DNA of 39,404 bases from positions 2,177 to 41,580 of the forward strand of contig PMUF01000380.1 in NCBI GenBank assembly GCA_003167015.1. Direction: 5' to 3'. The notes below the pieces were generated by a model. That model was not told where the DNA came from. It saw nothing but the letters and a program-made list of their open reading frames with translations, and did no database searches. The translations under genes and the position numbers were made by a program. Within the stretch, counting starts at the first letter, position 1; each line of letters opens with the position of its first letter. This document shows, piece after piece, positions 31,190 through 39,404 of this stretch. This stretch comes from Chitinophagaceae bacterium. Its GTDB lineage: Bacteria > Bacteroidota > Bacteroidia > Chitinophagales > Chitinophagaceae.

Positions 31190-34009
31190 ATGACCTACAT
31201 CCTAAACCTGAGGCAAGCGGTACTGCTTGTTTTATCCTGTCTGTTCTTTATTCCATCGGGCTTCGGCCAATATAAGCTGACCGATGCCATACCTCCTGAT
31301 CTGGCGGTACTGACGGGCGTCTTACCCAATGGGTTGCACTATTATATCCGGGAGAATCACAACATTCGAAATGTCCAGTTACGTCTCGTCGTCAATGCGG
31401 GATCTGTGCTGGAGGATGACGATCAGCTCGGGCTGGCGCATTTCATGGAGCACATGAACTTTAACGGGACCAAGCACTTTCCGAAAAATGAATTGGTGGA
31501 CTATCTTCAATCCATCGGCGAGTCAATAGGCGCCGATCTCAATGCCAACACGGGGTATGATGCAACCAACTATATCCTCTGGATGCCGACCGGCGACGAA
31601 AAGAAGATCGAAAAAGGCCTTACCATCCTCTCGGACTGGTCGCACGATGCCTTACTGGATACAACGGAGATAGATAAGGAAAGGGGAGTGGTCCTCGAAG
31701 AATCCCGGCTGCATAAGACTGCCAGCGACCGGATGCGGCTTGTCTACATGCCTGTCATGCTAAACGGATCCAAATATTCCGGGCGGCTTCCCATCGGCAA
31801 GGACTCCATCATCGAGCATTTCAGCCCGGAGACGTTGCGCCGGTTTTATGAAACCTGGTACCGCCCCGACCTGGAGGCGGTCATCGTTGTCGGAGATATT
31901 GACGCCCGTGATATCGAAAAAAAGATCATCAAACATTTCCGCAGCTTTTCCAACCCGGTCAATGAAACGCCCCGCCCGGCAGTTATTCCGATCCCCCTAC
32001 GGACCAATCCGGTTGGACTGGTGGTTACGGATAAGGAATTCCCGAATACGGTATTCGAACTGTACAATTATATCGAAAGCCGGCCGAAATACGTGACCTG
32101 GGGGGATTACCGGCAAAAGATAGTGGAACAGCTATTTAACCTCATGCTGGATGAACGACTGGCTGGGATCACCCAACAAACAAATGCGCCATTCCTGTCG
32201 GGTGACGCCTCCTTTGAGGATTTTTTTTCGGGTTATCGGACTTTTAGCTCCGTGTTGTCTATCGGTGACAAGCCTTTGCAGCCAGCCATCGATTCGCTGA
32301 TGGTCGCTCTCGGCTCGATCCGGCAGTATGGATTTCTGGACGCCGAGCTGGAAAGGGCCCAAATCGCTTTGCTCAGAAAGGAGAGCAGCGCCTACCAGGA
32401 AAGCGACAAGACCCCCACCGCACAGTTTGTCGGTGACTATGTGAATAGCTACCTGACCGGTGCGCCGATCATTTCAGAGGTCGACCAGTATCAATTTCTT
32501 CGACAGGTGTTGCCAACCATCACCCGTGACGATATGGCTGCGTTGGAAAAAAGGCTGGACACCGGCCCGGGCAGCTTTGCCCTGGCCCTCTCTTCGGACA
32601 AGCCCGCAGGGGTATCGTCCGGAGACCAATTGATAGCGGATATCGCCGAGGCCCGGCAGCTGCCCATCACCGCACATGAGGAAAAAGAGATCGGTCACTC
32701 GCTGATGGATCATGTGCCTGAGGCGGAATCGATGTCGATTATCGAACAGAGTCAGGACGAACAATTGGGCACGACCAACCTGACCTTTAGTAATGGGATT
32801 ACGATAACCCTGAAGCCGACCACTTTCAAGAACGACGATATCCGGATGGACGCCTGGCGATTTGGTGGATTTCATCATTACCCATTAGCCGACAAGTTCA
32901 ATGCCATGAACGCGGCGCAGATCGTCAGGGCCATGGGCATTGAAGGTTTCACGAATACGGAACTGGACAAATTCCTCGCGGGTAAGACCGTTCACGTACA
33001 GCCCTATCTGAACGCCTATGAGGATGGCGTGGAAGGCAATTGCGGTGCTGCTGACCTGGAGACCTTTCTGCAGCTGGTGTATCTGTATCTCACTAAACCG
33101 GGCATCGATAAGGCGGCGTTCAATTCCTTTATCGACCGGCGGGAAAGTGCCGTTCAGAATTTGAAAGCAAATCCGACGGCCTGGTATGCCGACACCCTGG
33201 AAAAGATCGAGTACCGGAACAATCCCTGGAGCAACACTATCCCGACGCCTGCGGATTATGCAGGCATCGATTTACAGCGGTCGATGGACATTTATAAAAA
33301 GACCTTCAGCAACTGCTATGGTATGCACTTTACGTTCGTCGGAAGCTTTGACCCACAAACTATTTTGCCTTTGCTGGAAAAATACCTGGCCAATCTGCCG
33401 GCTGCCCAAATGGAAAATAGATATAAGGATGAGGGGATGCGGCCTGCGACGGGGGTTGTACAAACGTCGGTCAAAAAGGGGGTGGCCAGTCAGGGGCAGG
33501 TAACTATCGTCTTTACCGGAGAAGGCCCCTACATCAGAGAAGATATCCTGAAGCTCAATCTTTTGGTAGGGCTGCTCAATGTACAGATCTTCCAGCAGCT
33601 GCGCGAAGAAATGGGGGGCACCTACAATGCCAGCATGTCCGCCGTCTTTAATAAACGGCCTTATCAGCACTATGCTGTTACCGCACGGATACCCTGCGCT
33701 CCCGAAAATGCAGACCGGATGAGTGCCGCGCTGTTCGACATCATCAATTCGGTCCGCGAAAACGGAATAGATAAGGACCTGATGAACAACATGAAGCAAA
33801 ATATGATGAATCATCATGCAGGGCAGATGAAGACCAACGAATACTGGCTTCAGAGCTTGAGCTCCAGCTGGATTGATGCGGAGGACCCTATATGGCTAAA
33901 TGATTTCTATAAAATGGTACAGAATATTTCAGCGCGGGATTTAAAGGAGACGGCCAATAAATACCTGAATACTTCGAATTTTATAAAAGTCCAGTTGTTG
34001 CCGGAATAA
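31190..34009 (+). CDS. exported M16-family (pitrilysin-type) zinc metallopeptidase
   Basis: 939 residues. A signal peptide (1-26, ending GFGQ) is followed by four M16 modules. Module 1 carries the inverted zinc motif HFMEH at 84-88 with its downstream Glu in IDKERGVVLEE (about 164-171). Module 2 covers about 205-410, module 3 about 525-740 and module 4 about 745-930, including the conserved YNASMSAVFNKRPYQHY region. This two-half layout matches PqqL/insulysin-like enzymes, which close around and degrade peptides or small proteins, here in the periplasm. It converges on the SusC/SusD operon with a shared terminator between them, which suggests a link to peptide uptake. Confidence 0.93.
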   Translation: MTYILNLRQAVLLVLSCLFFIPSGFGQYKLTDAIPPDLAVLTGVLPNGLHYYIRENHNIRNVQLRLVVNAGSVLEDDDQLGLAHFMEHMNFNGTKHFPKNELVDYLQSIGESIGADLNANTGYDATNYILWMPTGDEKKIEKGLTILSDWSHDALLDTTEIDKERGVVLEESRLHKTASDRMRLVYMPVMLNGSKYSGRLPIGKDSIIEHFSPETLRRFYETWYRPDLEAVIVVGDIDARDIEKKIIKHFRSFSNPVNETPRPAVIPIPLRTNPVGLVVTDKEFPNTVFELYNYIESRPKYVTWGDYRQKIVEQLFNLMLDERLAGITQQTNAPFLSGDASFEDFFSGYRTFSSVLSIGDKPLQPAIDSLMVALGSIRQYGFLDAELERAQIALLRKESSAYQESDKTPTAQFVGDYVNSYLTGAPIISEVDQYQFLRQVLPTITRDDMAALEKRLDTGPGSFALALSSDKPAGVSSGDQLIADIAEARQLPITAHEEKEIGHSLMDHVPEAESMSIIEQSQDEQLGTTNLTFSNGITITLKPTTFKNDDIRMDAWRFGGFHHYPLADKFNAMNAAQIVRAMGIEGFTNTELDKFLAGKTVHVQPYLNAYEDGVEGNCGAADLETFLQLVYLYLTKPGIDKAAFNSFIDRRESAVQNLKANPTAWYADTLEKIEYRNNPWSNTIPTPADYAGIDLQRSMDIYKKTFSNCYGMHFTFVGSFDPQTILPLLEKYLANLPAAQMENRYKDEGMRPATGVVQTSVKKGVASQGQVTIVFTGEGPYIREDILKLNLLVGLLNVQIFQQLREEMGGTYNASMSAVFNKRPYQHYAVTARIPCAPENADRMSAALFDIINSVRENGIDKDLMNNMKQNMMNHHAGQMKTNEYWLQSLSSSWIDAEDPIWLNDFYKMVQNISARDLKETANKYLNTSNFIKVQLLPE

Positions 34010-34020
34010 AGTTGTAAAAA

Positions 34021-34048
34021 AAATCGGGTAGTTGACACTACCCGATTT
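34021..34048. terminator. bidirectional intrinsic terminator between M16 peptidase and SusD genes
   Basis: A perfect 12-bp stem, AAATCGGGTAGT with ACTACCCGATTT, around a four-base loop. A-run on the left (34016-34023) and T/A-rich sequence on the right let it serve both convergent units. Confidence 0.9.
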
Positions 34049-34081
34049 ACTATAAACCAACTACTCGAATAACAGAATAAA

Positions 34082-35701
34082 TCAAAAATTTCCTCCGTTT
34101 ACATCCCACCAAACCCGGGTCCCCCCGTTATCCGGTCCACCCATCGCAGATACGGCAGCAGTCACAGCCGCTGTATTCGTGGTATATTCATTCAGCGGGT
34201 AAGCCAGGCGTCGGATCTGGGTCTGTGTACTGATTAATCCTCCGCTGTTGTTATTGGCAACGGTAAAGAGGTGCGGGTAACCTGTCCTTCTGAATTCTGT
34301 CCAGGCCTCCTGCCCTTCGGGGAACATGGCGATCCATTTTTGCGTAATGATACGCTCCAGTGATTGTTCCTGCGTGGCGGCGGGATCCCAGGCAATGGTA
34401 ATCGACTCAACCGCCGGGGAACTATTGGCTGAATTTTTAGGATCGGTATAAGCGAGCGGAGTGCTTGTATTGTCCGCAATATAGGCTGCTGCTGCACTGG
34501 AAACACCCCATTGAGTGAATGAAGTTTGAATGCCCTGCTCATAATCCGCCTGGGCGGTTCCGAAACCCGGCCAGCCCCGTAACGCAGCTTCGGCCTTGAG
34601 AAAATAAACCTCCGCGGCGGTCATCATGACCATTGGTGCTGTCGGAGCACCAGCGCCGCCTGTATTGACGTTTATAATCGAAAACCCTCCGTATCCGGGT
34701 TTGGCTGTTACCGCAGCTCCTACCCGGATGCCTGCATATAGCCTGCCGATAGTAGGATCTGTCGTCTGGGAATAGTATACCGGAAGGCGGGGGTCATTAT
34801 AGCCGGACAGGATCGACTCTATAGAAGCGCCCATGGATATATCGGTCCAATTGGTTGCAATGAACCCGATCGGGTTATGATACCCCGAATTGGCGATACC
34901 GGCATCATCCGAAGGAGTGGTCATCAGGCCGCCGGCTGCGCCTAAGGCTTTTACAGCCTGTGCCTGTGCCGTGGTCGGATCGATTTTTACGATATGCATG
35001 GCCAGGCGAAGACGCAGGGAATTGGCAAATTTGACCCATTCCGTATAGTCTCCTCCAAATACCCAATCGTTGGCTCCAAGAGGCTCTGAACCCGGATTGG
35101 CGGCTATATATGCCTGTAAATTGCTGGTGGCGGTATCCAGCTCTGCGAAGAATTGGTTATAAATACTCTGTTGGGAATCATATGGAGTGGAGGTAAGGGA
35201 TGTACCGGCCTTGCTATACGGAAGCGCACCCCATTTATCGGTTATCCTGTCCATTACTTCGACTTTCAGGATCAATGCAACAGCCCACAGGTCCGGGTTC
35301 GTAGTGGGTACGCCTTTTTGGGCCAGAAAGTTGACTGGGCCCACTGTCAGGGTATAGGCATCAATAAAAGCCTGCTGATTCCATCCGTCGATAAGGAAAT
35401 AGCTCAGGTTATTGATATTACCTTTGAAAGGATCGGGGGACATCATATAGCCTGAGTAACAGTCCGCATTCAGATTTTGGTCCAGCTGATAATTGCCCTC
35501 TTCCCCGTAAATGGAGGCGAATATAGGCGGGAATAGCGGACTGATCTGCACAGCGCTGGCGAGAAGACCTGTATTATCCTGGTTAAAACTCTCGAATTTT
35601 TTCGTACAGCCCGACATAGCTGCAACGGACAGCAGGAAAGCTGCTGCCAGCAGGCGGTATTGATTTCGAAAATGCCTGATCGATTTATATTTTAGGTTCA
35701 T
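34082..35701 (-). CDS. SusD/RagB-family nutrient-binding outer-membrane lipoprotein
   Basis: 539 residues. A lipoprotein signal ends in MSGC (Cys32). The mature protein looks like the SusD_2 branch: FNQDNTGL near the N-terminus, TPR-like helices, the FGGDYTEWVKFANSLRLRLAMHI segment, the AAEVYFLKAEAALRGWPG helix pair and a C-terminal QKWIAMFPEGQEAWTEFRRTGYP. It caps the SusC channel from outside and captures ligand. It is the second gene of the SusC-SusD operon, 24 bases after the susC-like gene, and ends at a strong terminator. This branch is often found beside peptidases; with an M16 peptidase next door, a peptide ligand is the best guess. Confidence 0.93.
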   Translation of the reverse strand: MNLKYKSIRHFRNQYRLLAAAFLLSVAAMSGCTKKFESFNQDNTGLLASAVQISPLFPPIFASIYGEEGNYQLDQNLNADCYSGYMMSPDPFKGNINNLSYFLIDGWNQQAFIDAYTLTVGPVNFLAQKGVPTTNPDLWAVALILKVEVMDRITDKWGALPYSKAGTSLTSTPYDSQQSIYNQFFAELDTATSNLQAYIAANPGSEPLGANDWVFGGDYTEWVKFANSLRLRLAMHIVKIDPTTAQAQAVKALGAAGGLMTTPSDDAGIANSGYHNPIGFIATNWTDISMGASIESILSGYNDPRLPVYYSQTTDPTIGRLYAGIRVGAAVTAKPGYGGFSIINVNTGGAGAPTAPMVMMTAAEVYFLKAEAALRGWPGFGTAQADYEQGIQTSFTQWGVSSAAAAYIADNTSTPLAYTDPKNSANSSPAVESITIAWDPAATQEQSLERIITQKWIAMFPEGQEAWTEFRRTGYPHLFTVANNNSGGLISTQTQIRRLAYPLNEYTTNTAAVTAAVSAMGGPDNGGTRVWWDVNGGNF

Positions 35702-35725
35702 TTTTTTGAATTTTTATGGTGAAAA

Positions 35726-38700
35726 TTATAGACCAACACTCAAGCTGAGGCCAAAATTTCGGGTGGCAGGCTGGGTGAATGTATCCACACCGCTGAGGCC
35801 ATTCCCTGTTGACATCGTCAGCTCAGGATCGTAAGGCGCTTTCTTTGAGAAATACAGCAGGTTTCTGGCAGTAAGGGAAAGCCGCAGACTCTTGATATAA
35901 GCGGTTTTAAATGGCAGGTTATAACCCAGCGTAGCTTCACGCAGACGAATGACTGTTGCGCTATAAATATATTCACCGGCTACGCCCGCACGGCCACCGA
36001 TGATAGTATACCAGGTTTGAGCGTTTACATTGCTAACAGCTTCACCGCTGGAAAGAACGCCATTGATCTTTACACCTCCCTGTGCTCTCGCGTCACCGCT
36101 GGCCTTGGAAACACCGTAAGAGTCCAGCATACCCTGGGTCATGGACAAGACAGATCCCCCGAATTTTCCATCAATCAGAAAACTGAATATCAGCTTATTA
36201 AATGTAAAACTGTTATTCCACCCCAATTGGAATTTGGGATTTGGGTTCCCTATTTTCATAAACGCGCTGGAAACGGTTGGCGTAGTGGCAGACTGCATTT
36301 CGATCTGGCCCTTGCTATTGCGTACCAGGGTCTGCCCCCAGATATCTCCATAGGATCCGCCGGTGGATAGAACAGACTCATAATTATTGTTGGCGCTTGC
36401 TGTCAATATCAACGTATTGATACCATCCCTGGAATCCACGTCGATGATCTTATTGTTGTTGGAAGAACCATTGAAGGAGGTATTCCAGGTAAACCGCTTC
36501 ATTTTAACGACATCGTAACCTACCATAAATTCAAGCCCCTTATTCTGGATATTTCCCGCATTTACATACCCCGTGGCAAAAGTAGTGCTGTAGGAAGGAG
36601 TCACTTGTATGAATTGGTTATGGGTATTGGTCTTATAAAGGGTGGCGCTGACGGTCAGCCTATCCTGGGCGAAGCGCAGATCAGCCCCCACTTCGGTGGA
36701 TTTTGTTTGTTCCGGCTTAAGGGTCGGAAAAGGCGCGGTAGAGTTTAAGACTTCCCCTCCCGATATGCCAAAATGGGTAAGAGGTGCGGTCACATAGTTG
36801 GGCACCGTATTTCCTACTTCAGCATAGGATCCTCTTAATTTTGCATAGGTGATCACGTCGGGCAGGTGGACCAATTGGCTTAAAATAACGGACAAGCCCG
36901 CCGAAGGATAGAAGTAGGAGTCATTGGGCGTATATGACAGGTTGGAAGACCAGTCATTCCTTCCTGTCAGCGTAAGGTATGCCCAATTATCCCACGACAG
37001 GTTAAGATTGCCAAACACCGACTGTATTTGATTGTGGTTTGCAGGAAGCGCAAGCGCATTCGTAGAACCCGCTGCTACAACCAGGTTCTGTGGCACCATT
37101 AAGTTGGGGATGGCCAGACCCGGGGAGGTATAATTGCCGGCCACATTCGGACCGACGGTAGTGCCAGAGGTGATATTGTCCATGATACTGCTGCCCAGCA
37201 AACCGTCTACTTTAAATTTAGTAGTGTTGGGCACGGTAAAGTTCAACAGCAGATCCCCATATTTTTGGGTCTGAGTCGAGTTGGTCTGATAAAACTGACC
37301 GTTGGGCTGGGAGTTCACAGGGTTGGTGCCTGCATACAAATCCTGTTCAATCGCGTCCGCGGAGCGATCTTCATTGCCCCGGGCCTGAAGGCTCAGCCAG
37401 CTGGTGAAATCATATTTGACGCTGGCGTTGATCAATATACGATTGCGGTTGGTATTGAACGGATTGCGGTTCAGGATCCACCAGGGGTTTTGTTGTACGT
37501 CCTCGTTAAAAGGCCAGTTTTGCGTAGGAGCGCCATTGGTCCCATCGGGGCCTTCATAACTATTTTTATAGGGCGTGATATCCATTCCTCTCGGGAAAAG
37601 GTAAAGCCCGGTCAAAGGATTGAAATAAAGACCCAGGAACGGAGAGTTGTGAATTTTCTGTGTGATATAATTGACGTTGACATCCACGGTCAGCTTATTA
37701 TCCAAATAGTGCCCGATCTCACGGAAATCAAAATTGTTGCGGGCCAGTGTATTGGTAGGTTCTACCCCTCTCGCAGCCGTATTGGCATAAGAAAAATAGG
37801 ACTGGGATACGTCTGAACCACCGGATAAGTTAATGGAATTCGTAAAATTGTCCGCGTTTTGAAAGAATGCCTTCAGGTTGTCGGGAGCGCCGCCGGTTAA
37901 TTGAGGTCCCCAGCTTTGAGTCTGTCCGGCGGCCGTTTGTCCGTACTCATTTTGGAATTTTGGCAGATAGGCCACATGATCCGTAGAGGCGGAAGAAGAA
38001 AAGTTGATGGCCGTGCGCCCTACCTTACCTTTTTTAGTGGTAATGACGATCACGCCATTGGCCGCCTGGCTACCGTATAAAGCGGCGGCGGAAGCACCTT
38101 TCAGTACGGTTATACTTTCAATATCATCCGGGTTCAGATTCGAGATCCCATCTCCCTGGTCCGCATTGGTAGATCCGCCATAGGTACTGTTGGGACCACC
38201 GGTCATGTTGGTGGTTGACGCGGAAATATTATTCCCGGTGTTGGATATCGGTACCCCGTCGATGACATACAAAGGTTGATTTCCTCCGGCAGCGGAACGA
38301 TCACCTCTTAAGATCACTTTTGCGGAACCGCCAATACCGGAAGCGCTGGGAGATATGGTTGCTCCGGCCACTTTGCCATTCAGCGCGTCCATCATATTGT
38401 CCGTCTTTACCGCTGTCAGGTCTGCGTTACTGATCTGCTGGGTGGCGTAAGAGATGGATTTTTCTGATTTTTTTACCCCAAGGGCCGTGACTACGACAGA
38501 ATTTAGTTCCCTGCTTTCAACGGACAGGAATGCAGTTACCGTAGAGCTGCCTTCTTGTACGATGACGTCTTTTGTGGTGTAACCGACAGAAGTGAATTCA
38601 AGGACAACCGTACCTTCGGGGACGGTAATGAAGAACTGACCATTTGCATCTGTGGTGACACCCCCTTTGGCGCTGCCTTTAATACTGACTGTTACGGAGG

Positions 38701-38818
38701 CGATGCCCGTGCTTTTCCCCTCTTCTTTGACCACACCCGTGAGCTTTCGGGTATGATCCTGGGCGTTTGCGCAATACGCAACTAGCAGGAATAAAAGACC
38801 AGTTAAAACTTTTCTCAT
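35726..38818 (-). CDS. SusC/RagA-family TonB-linked outer-membrane transporter
   Basis: 1030 residues. A signal peptide (1-19, ending NAQ) leads into a CarboxypepD_reg domain (about 25-105, KLTGVVKEEGKSTGIASVTV...VGYTTKDV), then the plug (about 115-260) with the SusC hallmarks LYVIDGVPI and ITVLKGASAAALYGSQAANGVI, and a long barrel to the C-terminal aromatic-containing strand (RNFGLSLSVGL). There is no STN domain, so it is not expected to signal to a FecR protein, and no sigma/FecR pair is adjacent. It imports the ligand bound by the SusD partner encoded 24 bases downstream. The 235-base gap upstream holds AT-rich sequence but no element I can assign with confidence. Confidence 0.96.
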   Translation of the reverse strand: MRKVLTGLLFLLVAYCANAQDHTRKLTGVVKEEGKSTGIASVTVSIKGSAKGGVTTDANGQFFITVPEGTVVLEFTSVGYTTKDVIVQEGSSTVTAFLSVESRELNSVVVTALGVKKSEKSISYATQQISNADLTAVKTDNMMDALNGKVAGATISPSASGIGGSAKVILRGDRSAAGGNQPLYVIDGVPISNTGNNISASTTNMTGGPNSTYGGSTNADQGDGISNLNPDDIESITVLKGASAAALYGSQAANGVIVITTKKGKVGRTAINFSSSASTDHVAYLPKFQNEYGQTAAGQTQSWGPQLTGGAPDNLKAFFQNADNFTNSINLSGGSDVSQSYFSYANTAARGVEPTNTLARNNFDFREIGHYLDNKLTVDVNVNYITQKIHNSPFLGLYFNPLTGLYLFPRGMDITPYKNSYEGPDGTNGAPTQNWPFNEDVQQNPWWILNRNPFNTNRNRILINASVKYDFTSWLSLQARGNEDRSADAIEQDLYAGTNPVNSQPNGQFYQTNSTQTQKYGDLLLNFTVPNTTKFKVDGLLGSSIMDNITSGTTVGPNVAGNYTSPGLAIPNLMVPQNLVVAAGSTNALALPANHNQIQSVFGNLNLSWDNWAYLTLTGRNDWSSNLSYTPNDSYFYPSAGLSVILSQLVHLPDVITYAKLRGSYAEVGNTVPNYVTAPLTHFGISGGEVLNSTAPFPTLKPEQTKSTEVGADLRFAQDRLTVSATLYKTNTHNQFIQVTPSYSTTFATGYVNAGNIQNKGLEFMVGYDVVKMKRFTWNTSFNGSSNNNKIIDVDSRDGINTLILTASANNNYESVLSTGGSYGDIWGQTLVRNSKGQIEMQSATTPTVSSAFMKIGNPNPKFQLGWNNSFTFNKLIFSFLIDGKFGGSVLSMTQGMLDSYGVSKASGDARAQGGVKINGVLSSGEAVSNVNAQTWYTIIGGRAGVAGEYIYSATVIRLREATLGYNLPFKTAYIKSLRLSLTARNLLYFSKKAPYDPELTMSTGNGLSGVDTFTQPATRNFGLSLSVGL

Positions 38819-39053
38819 AAGTTGTTTAAGTTTTGAATGTTAGAAATTAGTCGTTCGGACACAAGCAAAAGAATCCCATCACCCTTGTCAGGCATGTGGG
38901 AAGCTTTCCGCTGTGACATTTTAGTTACATGCAGTCAATACTGAAGTGGCAGAGAAGGGAAAAATGTAACGAGGAAAAATAACTTATTTTTAAAAAAACA
39001 AATTATCAGGGTTAACATTTAGTTATGCGCGGAACGCGGGACGCGTGGCGCGG

Positions 39054-39404
39054 TCATTCGGCCTTCAAACTTCTCGTCGGGTTCATCAGCGCGGCTTTGA
39101 TCGCCTGAAAACTGATGGTGATGCCGGTGATCGCGATGGCGGCGACGGCTGCGGCGACGAAGACCAGCGGGCTGATGCTGATGCGGTAGGTATACTGCTG
39201 CAGCCAGTTTTGCAAGAAGTAGAAGGCGATGGGCGACGCAATCACACAGCTGATGATGACGAGCACGATAAAATCTTTGGTGAGCATGAGGAAAATTTCG
39301 GGCACGGAGGCGCCGAGCACCTTGCGGATACCGATCTCTTTGGTGCGTTGTTCTGCGACATAGGCGGCGAGGCCGAAGAGACCCAGGCAGGAAATGAAGA
39401 CGGC
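39054..39404 (-). CDS. ABC transporter permease, FtsX type, C-terminal part (5' end outside window)
   Basis: The last 116 residues of a permease whose frame stays open to the window edge. The translation runs VFISCLGLFGLAAYV, QRTKEIGIRKVLGAS, two more membrane helices and the family tail NPTRSLKAE. The codon at 39320-39318 is GTG in the middle of the conserved KVLGAS motif, so it is not a start. It is the third paralogue of this permease type in the window. Confidence 0.9.
   Translation of the reverse strand, partial: AVFISCLGLFGLAAYVAEQRTKEIGIRKVLGASVPEIFLMLTKDFIVLVIISCVIASPIAFYFLQNWLQQYTYRISISPLVFVAAAVAAIAITGITISFQAIKAALMNPTRSLKAE

Noticed and set aside
39054..39320. A separate 88-codon gene starting at 39320
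   Set aside because: The supposed start is the Val of the conserved KVLGAS motif; the frame is open to the window edge, so this is the end of a larger permease.
1..39404. CRISPR arrays, tRNA or rRNA genes, phage structural genes
   Set aside because: No regularly spaced repeats, no recognisable RNA gene sequences and no phage-type proteins were seen on either strand.

Overview
The window looks like chromosomal DNA of a Bacteroidota bacterium, most likely in or near the Chitinophagaceae. The case rests on a SusC/SusD pair, TonB-linked receptors with carboxypeptidase-regulatory-like N-termini, an ECF sigma/FecR pair, a LytS/LytTR two-component system, MacB-PCD/FtsX permeases without an ATPase next door, weak Shine-Dalgarno sequences, and TAnnTTTG-like -7 elements. 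The family-level placement is inference. No rRNA, tRNA or CRISPR array was seen, and no gene-free stretch exceeds 300 bases.

Layout. 1-2.4 kb: 3' part of an alpha/beta hydrolase, an exported DUF3237-type protein and a SLAC1/TehA-like anion channel. 2.4-6.8 kb: an AT-rich cell-surface-signalling operon on the minus strand (ECF sigma, FecR anti-sigma, TonB receptor), ending at a clear intrinsic terminator; sigma and FecR both appear to start with TTG. 6.9-11.1 kb: an outer-membrane beta-barrel protein divergent from a LytS kinase/LytTR regulator pair. 11.1-15.2 kb: a membrane-anchored VOC protein, a short ORF that looks like a collapsed gene (FecR-like N-terminus joined to a permease tail), a methyltransferase and a full FtsX-type permease. 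15.35-17.01 kb: an apparently intact IS3-family (IS150-like) element with 25-bp inverted ends and a -1 frameshift signal, ending 24 bp before an S9 peptidase gene.

17-28 kb: the S9 peptidase, a zeta-toxin-like kinase with a small upstream partner (candidate toxin-antitoxin pair), an OmpA lipoprotein, a fatty-acid desaturase, a DinB protein, a Tat-exported mandelate-racemase-family enzyme, an unknown lipoprotein and a Kup potassium transporter. The gaps here hold degenerate copies of a GC-rich intergenic repeat and short duplications of gene 3' ends. 28-39.4 kb: a small membrane protein split by an in-frame TGA, a second FtsX permease, an M16 metallopeptidase converging on a SusC/SusD operon, and the 3' end of a third FtsX permease.

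Functionally the window is mostly envelope biology: outer-membrane import, sensing and regulation of import, export or envelope-stress permeases, and secreted hydrolases. The SusC/SusD pair beside an M16 peptidase, with no glycoside hydrolase in view, suggests peptide rather than glycan uptake. No large unmistakably new system is visible. The best leads are the zeta-like pair, the interrupted membrane gene, the collapsed permease gene, and the TTG-start sigma/FecR operon with a palindrome over its start.
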